The notes: a model not told the origin generated them from the letters alone. 64,000 nucleotides of DNA from Odiellus spinosus (GCA_963920705.1 OY987225.1:15505492-15569491), one strand, 5' to 3'. Counted from the first letter of the stretch, positions 1 to 12,114 are shown. Translations and numbers: made by a program.

Positions 1-2240
1 GTCTGCCCATCATCAACTCTGCTGGTGAGAGACCGTTGCTTGTTGGCGTCCTTCTATGGTTGATCAAGAATGTGGCTAATCTGGTTTCCAGCTGTCCCGA
101 TCGGTACTCTTGGAGGCCCTGGTTTACTAGTTGCGCTGTTTGTGAGATGTCACTGGTTATTTTCTTTAGTGCTCCTTTAACTGTTCTTACGTTCCTCTCC
201 GCTAACCCGTTCGATTGAGGGTGGTATGGCGCGGTCAGTCTGTGGCGAATGGCGTTGCTGTTCATGAATTGCCGGAACTCTTCGCTGGTAAAACAAGTGG
301 CATTGTCTGATACTAGTGTGTATGGTAGTCCAAATCTTACAAAAACTTGTCGGAGGGCCGATGTTACCAGTGTCGTGGATGTTGTGGCACATACTGATAC
401 CTCTATCCATTTTGTATATGCATCCACTATTATCAAGAGATACTTTCCTTCTATGGAACCCGCGAAATCGACGTGGATTCTCGTCCATGGTAGTACTGGT
501 TCCTGCCATGGTGTCTGTTCTTGCCTCGGCATTGGTGCTTCCATTTGGCAGATGCTACAGCTCCGCACCAAGTCTTCGATTTGATTATCTATACTTGGCC
601 ACCATGCTTTAGATCTGGCTAGGGCTTTCATTCTGGTCATGCCTTGGTGAATATCTTTCCTCGAAATATCTCTGGTATCAGTACTTTGTCGTTCCATAGT
701 AAGATATCTTTCTCGATCGCTATCTCGTCTTTACGCTGATGAAATTGGATCATCTCTGTTTTATTTTGCCGGGGCCATCCATGTCTTGTGAATTTGAGGA
801 CTTGTCTCAAGATTGAGTCCTCGGCAGTGGCTTTTCGGATCCTTTCTAGAGTTATATGTGATGTTTCTTCGTAAGCCGCCATGAAGAAGATGTGTTCTTC
901 CGGTGTGTGTGGATTAACCTCCGGAGTCGTTAGTGGTAACCGGCTTAGCGCGTCTGCGTTAGCGTTCATGGATCCTTTCTTGTAACGTATTTCATACTGA
1001 TACGTTGCTAGTGCCAACGCCCATCTCTTTATTCTTGCTGCCGCCATGACTGGAATGCCTTTGTTTTCTGAAAATAGTGTTACTAATGGCTTATGGTCCG
1101 TTGTGAGAGTGAACTTGCGTCCCATTAGGTAGATTTTAAACTTTGCCACTCCAAATACTATCGCCAAGGCCTCACGCTCTATGTGCGGATAGTTTCTTTC
1201 TGCTTTGCTCAGTGTTCTGGACGCGAAGGCTATTGGGCGCTCCTGTTGATTTTCATCTATATGGGATATGACCGCCCCTATTCCATATGGAGAGGCATCA
1301 CACGCCAGTATCACTGGTTTTGTTTGGTCGTAGTGTATCAGGACGGTTGACGAATGTAACGCCGTCTTGGCTTTGGCAAATGCTTCCCGCTGTTCTTCGC
1401 CCCAGTTCCATGATCTGTCCTTCTCCAAAAGTTGGTTGAGTGGTGCGAGCATTGTTGATGCGTTTTGCACAAACTTGCGGTAGTATCCAAATAACCCCAG
1501 AAATGATCTCAATTGCTCCACATTTGTGGGTTCTGGTGCTTCTTCCACAGCCTTGACTTTGTCCATTAGTGGGTGGAGACCCTCTTCGTCGATTCTGTGG
1601 CCCAATATCTCGACCGATTTTTCCATGAACTGACATTTTTCTTGTCTTAGTTTTAGCCCTGCTTTCGACAATGCTCCTAGGGTCTGGTCCAGCCGTTCCA
1701 TGAGTTCCTCTGGGGTCCGTCCCCCTATTGGCATGTCGTCTTGATATACCGCTATTCCAGGTATCCCTTGCACGACCATCTCGATATGTCTTTGAAATAA
1801 TGCTGAGGCTGATGCCACGCCGTATGGCAATCGGTTGGGTTTGTAAAGTCCTCTGTGTGTATTGATTACCACCATTTGTTTTGAATCTTCGTGTAGCTAT
1901 AGCTGGGTATATGCTTCTCGAAGGTCCAGTTTTGCGAAGTACTTGCAACCTGCCATTGCGGCGAATATGTCTTCGGCCCTGGGCAGTGGGTATTGTTCTA
2001 TGTCTATAGCTTGGTTCGCTGTGAGTTTATAATCCCCACATATACGCAGGCTGTTTGTTTTCTTGACGAGCGGGACTATCGGTGATGCGTATTCTGAGTA
2101 TGGGATGCTCGTGATTACTCCGGCTGCCTCCAGGCGAATTAGTTCGTCATCTAATAGCTCCCTTATGGCGTATGGGACTGGTCTTGCTTTGCAGAATTTT
2201 GGCTGGGCGTCGGGCTTCATATGTAGACGGACATCCTGGC
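1..2240 (-). pseudogene. Retrotransposon pol (reverse transcriptase, RNase H, integrase), broken
   Basis: Two pieces are in one frame. 2220-1897 is the N-terminal reverse transcriptase, including the LDLREAY block. After a TAG stop near 1893, 1875-637 holds the rest: the active-site YQDD, then RNase H with its ACDASPYG and TTDHKPL blocks, and the linker toward integrase. The integrase zinc finger and catalytic core continue from about 655 to the window start in another frame; VSDNAT and YHPQSNG are readable there. One stop plus a frame change means no full-length pol. Known family role: copying element RNA to DNA and inserting it. This copy probably cannot. Confidence 0.9.
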
Positions 2241-3655
2241 ATAAAGTGTTTTTGGTGTGTACCCAATATCTGTGCCAGTGGTGTTTGGTATGACTGAATA
2301 TGTTTAATTTGCTCGATCTTCTTCTGCCCTCTTTCTAGAAAATTTAGCTTGGAGAAAATCCATTGTCTTCCAATGAGTGATGGGCCATGACCGTCGTATA
2401 TTACTAGTGGTAAGTGCTCGTGCTCGTGCCTGTATTGGACGTGGACCGTGATGATTCCCAGGACTGGAACTGCATGCCCCGAGAATGACTTTAATTTCTT
2501 GTCGAATGGTGTCAGTCCTTTGATGTGACCCAGTCGTTTAAATTCGTCGTATGGCATCAGGGAGTATGCTGAGCCCGTGTCGATTTCCATGCTGATCATT
2601 ACGTCGTTGAGTCTGCATTCGACCACAATAGGTTCCAAGGCCTGGCGCTCGTCCTGTTGTTTAGTTCCATGTATGTGTGCCAACGTATATTCTTCTGGTG
2701 GACCTGGTAGGCATGGATTCTGAGGACCAATGCTATGAATTTCGAAGTTGCTTTTGTGTCTATTTGCTTGCCGACAGACTTTGCGGAGATGTCCTTTTAT
2801 GCCGCACCCATGGCAGACATAGTCAGAATAGGGGCATTGCTGAGGTTGGTGTTCACTTGATGAACATCTATGGCACGTGTTGTGGTGGCCACTTGCATGA
2901 GGCCGTCGTTGATTTGAGCTATGTGCCCGTCGTCGATATTGCCCCCGGTTTCCTGTGTCTTGTCGTTGGGTGTTGGGTTTGAAAATTTTGTTGATTGGGT
3001 CCGTCGGGAATTCCGTTTGTCCTTTGATGTCTTTGGCGTGTTGCGTTGCCGTTTCGATGGTCTGTGCGAGTTGGAGCGCTTCCTCCAATGTTATGTTCTT
3101 TTCCGCTAATAGTCGGCTTTGAATTACGTCGTTGTGAATGCCGCAGATGAATCTGTCTCTGAGCATACGCTTGAGGAATGTACCATAATTACAATATTCT
3201 GCCATCTTACGAAGTTCCGACAAATATGTCGTGGTGGACTCTCCCGGCAGGCGATTCCGTTTCAAGAACTTGTATGACTCCATGATTTCTGATGGTTCCG
3301 GATTGAAATGAGTTTGTAATATAGTCATGAGTTCCGTTGTGGTTTTCTCTGTGGGTTTAACTGGAGCGATCAATCCTCTGAGTAAGGAATAAGTAGGTCC
3401 GCCAATTGCCGTCAAAAACATTGCCCGTTTCTTATCTTCGTTTTCGTTTGTTATTCCGTTAGCCAGGAAGAGCAGTTCCAATCGTTCGGAGTAGACTGGC
3501 CATGAGTGATGCGTGTCGTCGAATGCATCGACTTTACCGAAGGTGGCCATTGCTGCGTTAGTTAGCGTGGATTCTCTCGTAGGCGTAATTACTGTGCTAC
3601 GTGGTGATCTTGCTCCGTCGCCATTGTTGTGTTGTCTTTTCCCGGTAATAACCAA
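2147..3655 (-). CDS. Retrotransposon gag-protease polyprotein
   Basis: A 502-codon open frame. The N-terminal half is a Gypsy-type capsid region. Around residues 260-300 lie two CCHC zinc knuckles, each C-x2-C-x4-H-x4-C, which bind element RNA in the nucleocapsid. About 100 residues later comes the aspartic protease motif DTGS, used to process the polyprotein. The frame runs out 74 bases into the region whose minus-strand frame encodes reverse transcriptase, so gag-pro and pol are out of register. That is either a frameshifting site or a mutation; I cannot tell which. The final 30 or so residues are probably a shadow of pol. Confidence 0.85.
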   Translation of the reverse strand: MVITGKRQHNNGDGARSPRSTVITPTRESTLTNAAMATFGKVDAFDDTHHSWPVYSERLELLFLANGITNENEDKKRAMFLTAIGGPTYSLLRGLIAPVKPTEKTTTELMTILQTHFNPEPSEIMESYKFLKRNRLPGESTTTYLSELRKMAEYCNYGTFLKRMLRDRFICGIHNDVIQSRLLAEKNITLEEALQLAQTIETATQHAKDIKGQTEFPTDPINKIFKPNTQRQDTGNRGQYRRRAHSSNQRRPHASGHHNTCHRCSSSEHQPQQCPYSDYVCHGCGIKGHLRKVCRQANRHKSNFEIHSIGPQNPCLPGPPEEYTLAHIHGTKQQDERQALEPIVVECRLNDVMISMEIDTGSAYSLMPYDEFKRLGHIKGLTPFDKKLKSFSGHAVPVLGIITVHVQYRHEHEHLPLVIYDGHGPSLIGRQWIFSKLNFLERGQKKIEQIKHIQSYQTPLAQILGTHQKHFMPGCPSTYEARRPAKILQSKTSPIRHKGAIR

Positions 3656-3661
3656 TGCAGG

Positions 3662-3861
3662 TACATTAATTTAAATCACTTTATTGGGTAGTTTAAAAGC
3701 ATACTTAGAGTATAAGTTGGTCAATGTAAAGTAAACATTAATCCTAACGCGACGCTCTCCGAACTGCCCTTTCGTTATTTTGGCCTCTACTTTTATACCT
3801 AATTTATCTCGCGTCCAAAGTTCATTCTCTTATCATTACAGTTCAGTTTAGTTCTACAACA
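3662..3861 (-). repeat. 5' LTR of the Gypsy-type element
   Basis: On the minus strand it begins TGTTGTAG at 3861, directly against U sequence. It contains a TATA-like TATAAAAG (about 3797-3790) and, about 110 bases on, a poly(A)-like AATAAAG (about 3685-3679). Gag starts just beyond. The inner boundary and primer-binding site are not certain: TGGTTATTACC follows, but I cannot match it to a tRNA. The partner LTR is outside the window, so LTR identity and insertion age cannot be judged. Confidence 0.6.
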
Positions 3862-5830
3862 CTAATGCTGAATAAAAATTAAAGCGTTTAATTGAGGCTT
3901 CAATCTATTCGTAATTGAGACCCTGGTACAAATCTCGAAAGACAGAGATTAACTAACCTAACCTTACCTAAGTGGAAAAACAGGGATGGGCTAGTTCAAT
4001 TGATTAACTAACCTAAACTAATCTTACCTAAAATACTACAAGAGGAACGGGTTAGCCCGAGTTATAGGGATTACCTAGTTGGAGGGATGGGCTATTTCCA
4101 GTGTTTAATTAACCTAATTTAACCTTAAAGATTACTTGATGGAATGGGTAACCCGAGGGATTAACTAGTTGGAACGATGGGCTAATCCGAGGAATTAACT
4201 AACCTAACCTAGCCTTACCTAAAATATTACAAATAGCCCGAGCTAAGGATTAACTAGTTGGAGGGATTGGCTAATTAGAGGGATTAACTAACCTAACCTC
4301 ACCTTAAAGATTACCAGATGGACAGGGGAGGTCGAGGGATTAACTAACCTAGCCTTACCTAAAATATTACAAGAGGGACGGGCTAGACCGAGCTAGAGAT
4401 TAAATTTATAATATTGAATCGCATCGACAAAAAATGACCATGGAAAGCGAAACAATTCTTTCAAGCAGCATGAGAATATAATTCTGGAGACCAGAAGTAT
4501 GTGGCCGTTTATTTAACTCGCCGACATCAATTTCCGTTTCGTATATCCTATTTAACATTCTAAATCTTTATTTTTTATTATAATTACGTTAGACGTGCTT
4601 TAGATACAGACTTCAATAATTGGCCAACTACTTAATAGCAACGTTATTTCGTAGTTGTAATGACGAAGTTATTGGATCTAAAGCACATCCTAGTCGCAAA
4701 ACTCAAGTATTTTAAAAAATAAAGTAGAGATTGAGAACGTTAAACTATAAATTTCATGTGTAATCGAGCACTTGGCAGGATATGAAGTCCAACTCGAGTG
4801 ATATTTAATCCCTAGAACTCTCATTGTGAAATGTTCTTCCAGTGACTTACTATATTATATTGGCCACATTTCTAGTTATGGCGATTTACATTCAATCGCC
4901 TCGATTTATTCGAGTACTCTACCCAAAAGATGGTGAGAAATGAGTCTCTTATCACCGAAATATAGGTGAACACGATTGCCTAAACAATCGAAGACGTCAC
5001 CATTGCACAAACGAGAGGGCTCGCCACAATTTTAAACGCTAACGCAAACCACGCATTGGTACTGTGCATCTGAGAGTACAGAATCTGCAAATCTCGTTTA
5101 TATAGGCCGAGAAGAGATATATTATTAAAGTTAAAAAATCAAATGATAAGAAAATCATGCCAACTTTTTAATTACGGTGAATTAGGGTGAATATAATGGG
5201 ATACTCATGATATGACATAATATTCAAAATTAGACGGCTGAAGAGGGCTACCCCAGTAAAAGAACCCAATAAATGCAATTTTCCGTTAACGATAAAAAAT
5301 GCTATTAAAAAAAACTTATCAACTGTTTAATAAAATCAATTTTTGTTTATCAATTTAAAGCCAATTAATAAAGCTCGGCTAGTTATATGTTTTACCCTTT
5401 TCGTCACCCATACAGGCATCTGTCTCTCTATTAACTCGAATTCGATGGATATTCATTATCATTCCACTGTTTAAGAAATAAAATTTTGTTTACCATTTTG
5501 AAGCAATTAATAAAGCTCGGCTAAGCTTATGATTTCACCCTTTTGTAACCCATTCAGGCACCTTACTTTCTATTACTTCATATACTTAATCAACATTTCA
5601 TTATTGAAATCTGTGTTTAACTAGAGATACTCTTGTACCTGATCGAAGTCTTATCAAATTTTTTCAAAAGTACCTTTGTCTGTATTAATTCGAATTCAGT
5701 GGACGGTGGGAAGAGGGAAACGACGACGACGATTTCAGTTATCAAGCGCCGCGGGTCCATTGGAAAAGACATTACGTTTTCTGATGAAATTCGAGTTTAG
5801 ATAAAGGGATAAACACGAACGTGTTTATCC
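3862..5830 (+). repeat. Repeat U, copy 1, truncated by the Gypsy-type insertion
   Basis: Non-coding repeat shared with 19301-21658, 21659-23973 and 24149-26463. From left to right it holds: a degenerate array of TAACCTAACCTTACC-type units (about 3940-4410); a unique middle; modules of about 130 bp built on AAAGCTCGGCTAA; a short CGA run (about 5722); and a terminal hairpin of GGATAAACACG, AA, CGTGTTTATCC. This copy has two 130-bp modules where the others have three. It keeps about 40 bp near 5735-5775, containing GCGCCGCGGGTCC, that copy 2 also keeps and copies 3 and 4 lack. Its left part is missing, displaced by the retrotransposon. No coding frame is seen. Confidence 0.85.
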
Positions 5831-6579
5831 TAATATGTTTAGTTTATTGGACAATATTTCCAATATAAAAATTATATAACGGGGGTTAAAGGTTAGAGCC
5901 CTTTCCTAAGTATTATGGTAATGCATAAAAGCCTCATTGCTTTTTCGAATATATTACCCGAATATATCTACCCTATTCTGATATGACTAATCATTGATTA
6001 CAGCGAACGATAGTGAGCGCAGCAAGGTCCTGGGAAAACTTGTCCCCGAACCGATGCTGTATATTATCTCGACACAGCTTGTGGCCGATTTCACCCCCTC
6101 GTAGCTCCGAAACCGTAAAGGTTACAAACACAAATCATACATCACTGTAAAGCGCCTGGCGAGTTGATAAACATATACCAAATCCTTGACCATACGATAA
6201 TTAGGAGTATTGATTTGACATGTCTAAAGATAGCGAAAACTTTCGTCTTCTTCTTATCCTTTTACTAGACAGTTCTACACAGACCACTCTAGTGCAAAAT
6301 TTATTGGTTGTATTGTGGTCAAATTTTGTACACATATTGGTATGGTCTTCTAGTTGTGTCATTCATAAACCGCAATATGCTAAGAACAATAGACTTTGAG
6401 TAATTGACTAAAGAGTTGACCCCACCCTGGAATTTGCCGTTTTGCCGGTCATGCCGAGTTCAACTTGATATAATGTAATAAAAAATGTATATTTCATTAG
6501 TTTGTCTTTCAATAAAGAGTGACCATCTATCCTAGAACCTATCTAGACGGGGTATTAGCTTACAAAATATATATATTCA
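5831..6579. other. No recognisable feature
   Basis: AT-rich sequence after the U terminal hairpin. I see no conserved open frame, RNA gene or terminal repeat. Confidence 0.4.
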
Positions 6580-6766
6580 AGCAGCGAAATTCTATTAAAA
6601 TTTTCAAAATTCCAACAAAAAAATTATCCAGAACTTTCATAGAAAATTTGTACTTTGTCCAGCTTTTTAATATGCTTGCGCTTGACGAGGTATACAAATT
6701 TTCTGTGAAAATTCAGTATCATTTTTTTGTTGGAATTTTGAAAATTTTAATATAATTTCGCTTCTT
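6580..6766. mobile_element. Small fold-back element (MITE-like)
   Basis: The sequence around 6580-6626 (GCGAAATTCTATTAAAATTT and onward) returns inverted at 6720-6765, giving arms of about 45 bp with few mismatches around a centre of about 95 bp. The whole would fold into one hairpin. The short open frame at 6519-6755 only reflects these AT-rich arms. No target duplication is clear. Confidence 0.6.
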
Positions 6767-7940
6767 GAATCTTCTTTAATTGTTCACGGAAATGATGTCA
6801 TAAATTTGTTTAAAATAAAAAGACCTTGCCCATAATTTGATTTCAATACTTTTATGGGCTGAATGTTTATGTTGAAAAGAAGAGTTTTTGGTAAAATCAA
6901 TCTGGAGGTTTTTAGCCACACCAAAGGTGCAGGCTCGTACTATCTAGGAAGATGAAGGGTAAGGAAAAGCCACTAGTATAGCACAACCCGTCCGTGACAT
7001 GTCTGAAGATGACGTAGTTTTCCTCTCTCGCTTCTGTGTCCAAAGAAGCTAACTGCGCTTTTTTGGTGCGCACTCACGTGACATACCTACATCATCTCGC
7101 ATCAAATTACAGCAGGCTATATCCTAGGCGCCTTAGCTGCACCTGAATAATTTCGGATTTCCCTGGAAGAGTGGGCTTGGGGAGTGTTTTAGTCCGCTCT
7201 CTCACGGATTCTAATGGTACAAGGTCATTCTTTTATTCGCGGGTGACAAATTTCGTACAACATGAAGTTGGGGACCCTCTTTCAATAACCCTCCTTACAT
7301 TTCTAAGTAAACAATTCTTAGAAATAAAGGAAAGAGTAGGTTTATACGCGCTGCCAAATTAAGGTGAACCACAGATAGTGAACCAGCTGCAGGCGAATGG
7401 TCACCAAACGTGATGATCAGCGCGCGTAAAGCGAGGCGCTCAATATCCCAATAAATAAACTATTCGTAAGGATAACGGATAAGGTAAATATTTACGCGGT
7501 GCAAACTGTGGTGGAATCGAAACCTTATTGTAAATTGGCACCCCTGCTGAGAAAATCCATAGCTCGCTCCTTCTCTAGCAAGGAGCCACGAGTGCTACAC
7601 GTAGCGTGCGCGAAAAAGGATGCGCATTAGAAAATACGTATCAGCAAAGGGGGGAAACAAAGGGGGAATTGAAAGCATAAGCTGACTTTGAACGACGCAA
7701 GTTATAACATGAGGCGGCCGATCCTTACCCTTCATCCTCCTAGGTACTATGTACCGGGCTGTCAGATGTTCCCAGAAATGACGAAAAACATCATCGAGTA
7801 AAAAAATGCATAATCGCTTAGGTTTAAACCACAAATAACGCATAAATAGTTTAAAATTAAATGTTAAATACATTAATTTAAAAAATAAAGTAATGTAATT
7901 GTTTCGTCTGCATATTCTCTATCCATCCAACCAATTACAT
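6767..7940. other. No recognisable feature
   Basis: Mixed-composition sequence with a few short frames (7171-7362 plus, 7873-7595 minus). None shows a conserved motif, credible splice sites or similarity to anything I know. It could be intron or intergenic DNA. Confidence 0.35.
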
Positions 7941-8031
7941 TTTTTTGGCCCCCGGCCAGGATTCGAAACTGAAATATAATGGTATATTGTACTCGTTTGA
8001 CGGCTTTAACCGCTCGGCCACGGCACTACGT
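7941..8031 (-). pseudogene. tRNA-Ser/Leu-like pseudogene or SINE head
   Basis: On the minus strand this reads like a class II tRNA: GTGGCCGAGCGGTTAA forms the D-arm/A-box region, and TTCGAATCC the T-loop/B-box, with a long variable region between. The expected 3' acceptor strand does not pair with the 5' strand, and the anticodon arm is not convincing. So it is a pseudogene or the head of a tRNA-derived SINE rather than a working tRNA. The two internal promoter boxes remain. Confidence 0.5.
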
Positions 8032-8124
8032 CTAAGGACTGCCAGAAGTTCTATATATATTAAATTATTTTTAAGCCAAGAAACAAGAAGTCGCGTATGA
8101 CTAAACCAAGCAATTCCTATAAAA

Positions 8125-8505
8125 CTTTAAAAATATGGAGGATGCCAAACTTAAAAAAAATAAATAAAATAAAATAAAAACATGGAGGACGCCAAACTTA
8201 AAAAAAAACATGAAGGATGCCATTAAAAATGAAAAAGTTTCGTTTGAAAAATTAAAAAGTTTCCTTTGAAAAATGAAAAAGTTTCGTTTGAAAAATTAAA
8301 AAGTTTCGTTTGAAAAATTAAAAAGTTTCATTTGAAAAATTAAAAAGTTTTGTTTGAAAAATGAAAAAGTTTCGTTCGAAAAATGAAACAGAATTGGTTC
8401 GGTTTGGTTAGAATAGGTTTGGTTTTTTTAGAATAGGTTTGGTTTGGCTAGAATATTTTTAATTGGTTTTCTTAAAATAGGTTAGGATAGCTAGAATAGG
8501 TTAGG
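8125..8505. repeat. Cluster of short tandem repeats
   Basis: Three kinds lie side by side. At 8135-8222 a phrase ATGGAGGA(T/C)GCCAAACTTAAA is repeated with A-rich spacers. At 8222-8392 there are about eight copies of a 22-bp unit built on AAAAAGTTTCGTTTGAAAAA. At 8393-8505 there is GGTTTGGTTAGAATA-type sequence. They end close to the candidate exon on the minus strand. Confidence 0.8.
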
Positions 8506-8780
8506 CTTCATGAAAGGAAACTACTCTCCACTTTCAGAATAATATTTTTGGATCTCAAATGTTTTTTTGGCACCGTAACGTCCCAGCGCCGAATTTTCAC
8601 GGCGTCTAAATGATCCATAGCTGAAAAGTCAGAGCGCCTAAATGACAAAGCACACAAAAGTTCACAGCGCCTAAGTGAACTTACGAATTTGGCGAAAAAA
8701 TGTCCGGCGTCTAAAAGTCGCGTACTGATTTTAAAATATAAATATCTGAAATATTCTATTAGTATAATTTGTACACTTAC

Positions 8781-9122
8781 CATCTCATTATCGATGCCGT
8801 AATCGGTAGAACTATCTGTAACGAACGTTTCTCGATTTTCTATGGTTACTTCTGACGAACCGTCTTTCTGGTTGCGATTATAGGATTTCTCTTCGTGAGC
8901 GTTGCAATGGCAACCTGGGCTATGTCTCAAGAGCTCACTCTTATGGATTTCCTTGATGTTTTGTGGTTTTAAACTTTTGCTTATTTCTTTACCTTCCCAG
9001 AAACATCGTCCTTTGATTCGTACCTCTTCATACTCCATCGTTCCCATTTTGGATTTTTTGCCTAATTTCAGGCTTATATTGTGACGGTGTTTACCTCGTT
9101 GTGAGCAGACTACGGCTCCCAT
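8781..9122 (-). CDS. Candidate first coding exon, unknown protein with possible N-myristoylation
   Basis: I do not recognise this protein. The frame opens with MGAVVCSQRGK and runs 114 codons to a strong splice donor, GATG followed by GTAAGTGTAC, ending in phase 0. A start with glycine at position 2 and cysteine at 6 would suit N-myristoylation plus palmitoylation (inference). The rest is basic and polar with a CHCNAHEE cysteine/histidine cluster near residue 71. After the donor the frame stays open to 8508, but that part looks like intron. Later exons would lie at lower coordinates; none was found before the window start. It could be a chance frame, but its composition and donor argue for an exon. 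Confidence 0.4.
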
Positions 9123-10154
9123 ATCGATAGTAAATTTTCACTACAAAAAGGTTAAGTGCAAGTTTAAAATGAATGCTCTTTCTAAATGTGTTTCTTGAAT
9201 ATCTAGTTAAACCGTGTTCTAAGATTTAAGAGCATTAAAAAGTCTGAATAAACATTAAACGGTGCTAAATAAAACTCCCAATAATATACTTTATAATATA
9301 TATTTATATTATACAAAAACGTAGCTTTGCTTCGCAATTCTAAAAAAGTGCATTTATACCCAACGATGGTCGACCAATGCCGTAAAGGTACAGAAATTAA
9401 AAATTCAAAATCGAGAAGGGTCACATATTAAAACTTAACGGTTACAGAAATAAGAAAGCCACTGTCTAAGAAATTAGGAAGTTATACTTTTCGATATTAA
9501 TATGAATAAAAATTATACAAAAAAAAGACGTATAAATTCGGCCTATGGAAAGTTTAAATTATTTAGTCGTTCTATTGACAGCAAGTACCAGTAATGGTAC
9601 AAGTAAAAAGTACCATTAGGATTATGACGTCATATTAGTTCAGTTCTATTCAGTGTGTAGGGTTTTTCTTCAATATCTTTTAGTGCGTTTCACGCCATCT
9701 ATTATTTTTTTCATTAATCTAATTTATAGTTTTATTGTCATTGTTTAGGAGTATGGGACAATTACATACTTGAAGATTTAATTTAATTAAATATTTATTT
9801 TTAATGTATTAGTAATATTAGTAAAGTGCGTTAAACGCATCATATACGGAACAATGAGCATAATTAAACAGTGTGTAGCAGCCTAACAGGGCACACCTAA
9901 CAGGCTAACACTTATTTAAAAATTTAAAATGAGCATAAACATAGTTCAGTTGAACTCGTAATAAGGAAAAACACTAAAACACTTAAAACAGCCTTTAACT
10001 CAGCGCCACTGCTCCAGCCTTAAGACGTCCTGGGATTACCGATCTTCTATTATAAAAAATATTAACCATATACGTTCCCTAGCAACCCCCCTCCCGCTCT
10101 AAATTGTCAGCATGAGCGAAGGAAAGCTCCCTATATCTCTAAGTAAACAATTCA
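9123..10154. other. No recognisable feature
   Basis: AT-rich sequence. A small cluster of GTACCA/TGGTAC words lies at 9585-9620. No gene, RNA or clear element is seen. Confidence 0.35.
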
Positions 10155-10359
10155 TACATAGTTTTCAGTAAAGGGGCAAAAGATAATTCCACCCCTCTTA
10201 CCCAGCTTTGCTTTCATTCCCAGGTTGCCAGGAGCTTGTGAGTGCAGTTCAGAGCAGATCAGTTTCAAAACTGAACTCTAGCCTTTCCCTCTGCACTCAC
10301 AAGTGGTTGGCAACATGGGGAGAACGGCACTTACCCCCTTTAGTGAAAACTATGTATAA
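10155..10359. mobile_element. MITE with long inverted ends
   Basis: The left end ATACATAGTTTTCAGTAAAG and the right end CTTTAGTGAAAACTATGTAT are inverted copies. Pairing resumes inward at GTTGCCAGGAGCTTGTGAGTG (10223) against CACTCACAAGTGGTTGGCAAC (10294). The whole 205 bp would fold. The open frame at 10208-10507 crosses it and is a by-product. I could not define a target duplication. Confidence 0.65.
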
Positions 10360-11567
10360 AGATAAATGGATTGGCAGCTTTGAACACGCTGCAAATTATG
10401 GGGAAACCACAAACAATTTTTTTTACGTCACTTTCAGAACCACAGGAGAAAATTTTTTTAAGGAATTTTATTCCTCAAATTTCAAAACATACCAAAAATT
10501 ATCATGAAAAATTCAAAAACCTACTTTACTTCAAAAATTTCGAATCGTACCAAATACGTATTAAAAATTCTAAAAGGTACTTTCGTACCAAACAGTTTTC
10601 ATTTGTACCAAAATGGTACAAACGTACCGCTTAGCACAACACTGTAAAATGTAACAGATACCCTAGAAAGCTGTATAGTAAATTTTAGTTATATAAGCCC
10701 ACTTCTAAAACACGTTTTTTTTTTGTGGTATAATGCTGTGAGTGAAGAAAGGATGTTTCTCTTTTGGCCCCACAATCAATTTATTATACATTTTTTTTCA
10801 GACAGGGTGGACCTGAGTAAAAATATACAAAGTTGTGAAACAAACGTCATTTCACGTGACTCGACACTAACTAAAACGTAACCGAAAATACACAACAGTA
10901 GGCATTAAAAGACTGGTTCTTCTATACTTGATTGGAATTAACATTAAATTCATGTGGGGAAAAGTGTGAAACTAAAACTAGCAGTCATTAAGAGATCCAA
11001 TCACGTGATTCTTTTCCCCTACTCGGTCTACATTTCACTCTAGGGTCAACCATATCATACATACCAAATAAAACACGAGTAATTTCAATGTCAATCCGGT
11101 TTAAGAAAATTCGTCAACTGTAAATTGTGGCATGCACCTGGTTCGATCTGCGCATGCACACACGCAACAGTTTCGCGCGAAATACATTTGCGAAACGAGC
11201 GAAAATTCTAAAATCCTTATTTGAAAGCCATTGCTAGTTATTATAATCAATTCTTACGCTACTGTTCGCAAGTTTGCCAAAAGATTGCAGTATTTCCCCG
11301 TACATAAAGCTGATTCTCACAAGAATATCAAAATTGCATTATATTTTCCATACGTAAAGTGATTTCCGACTTCAAATTTAGTAGGCTACACATACTCGCG
11401 TGCTGGCGAACTCGATTTTATGCGTGTCACAAATACACTTATCCTCCTTTGATTAAATGACGTTATTAAGCTTAAAAGCTTTGCAAAATTGAAGCTTAGC
11501 GGGTTTCACACCTACTAATTTATTTTAGATATTCGGAGAAATTAAAAACAAGTCAAAATACTCTGTT
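10360..11567. other. No recognisable feature
   Basis: AT-rich, with repeated GTACCAAA phrases around 10490-10630. No coding exon, RNA gene or paired ends recognised. Part of 11270-11330 loosely resembles the start of the dispersed repeat that follows. Confidence 0.35.
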
Positions 11568-12114
11568 TCCAACTTCGCTAGAAGGTAACAGTTCACCCCG
11601 GTACATATAGCGGATTCTCTCAGTATTCAGCCGAAATGAAAAAAACAAATAATAATAATATAATCATCTTTATATCCCTGTGAACGCGCCTTTATCTCTC
11701 ATCTAAATTATGTCGTTTCTATCTTGGATACCCGTGTAAACGCATCTTTATTTAGATCCTTCAATCCACCCCAAGTTTTCAGCAAGCCTAAGCCAATACT
11801 ACCCGTTATACCTTAACTTTTTTGACTATATGATATACGTGGAAAATAGCTTAGCGCACGCAGCCAACTCAAGCTGATATTAAACGGTCACATTTCTTTA
11901 AATTTTTGCACAATTTCTTAAATATCTTCTAAACTATCTCGAATTTTAAATTGATTTTTCGGCTACATTATTAATTAGATATAAGTTGAACCATTTTGAT
12001 ATTTTTAATTATAATATAAATTATCATTGCGTTTCATTTCCCTAAACGATATCACACCAAAAGGCTAATTTGCATTCACTCCAAAAAAGTAGTATATAAA
12101 CCGTTCGAAGGCCT
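11568..12114 (+). repeat. Dispersed repeat B, copy 1
   Basis: About 550 bp that match 59991-60550 in the same orientation along nearly the whole length. Shared landmarks are AACTTCGCTAGAA, TTCAGCCGAAATGA, CTTGGATACCCGTGTAAACG and the shared right edge GTATATAAACCGTTCGAAGG. No open frame and no obvious inverted ends. The sharp common right edge suggests a transposed unit. The class is unknown. Confidence 0.8.

Larger units (their letters stand above)
1..3861 (-). mobile_element. Ty3/Gypsy-type LTR retrotransposon, 5' part, cut by window start
   Basis: Read on the minus strand, this holds a 5' LTR (about 3861-3662), gag, protease, reverse transcriptase, RNase H and integrase in Ty3/Gypsy order. 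The 3' LTR lies beyond the window start. The outer LTR edge is clear because the flanking DNA from 3862 matches the interior of repeat U (compare 24405 onward), so the element inserted into a U copy. Gag-pro is open, but pol carries an in-frame TAG near 1893 and changes frame near 2235 and near 650, so this copy looks non-functional. There is no sign of an envelope gene in the part seen. Superfamily confidence is high; the clade is not resolved. Confidence 0.9.

Noticed and set aside
177-584. Open frames on both strands over the integrase region (minus 177-509, plus 249-584)
   Set aside because: Neither is the integrase frame. The minus-strand frame that gives the VSDNAT and YHPQSNG integrase blocks is a different one.
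10208-10634. Two overlapping open frames
   Set aside because: They cross a fold-back MITE and GTACCAAA-rich sequence and have no coding signature.
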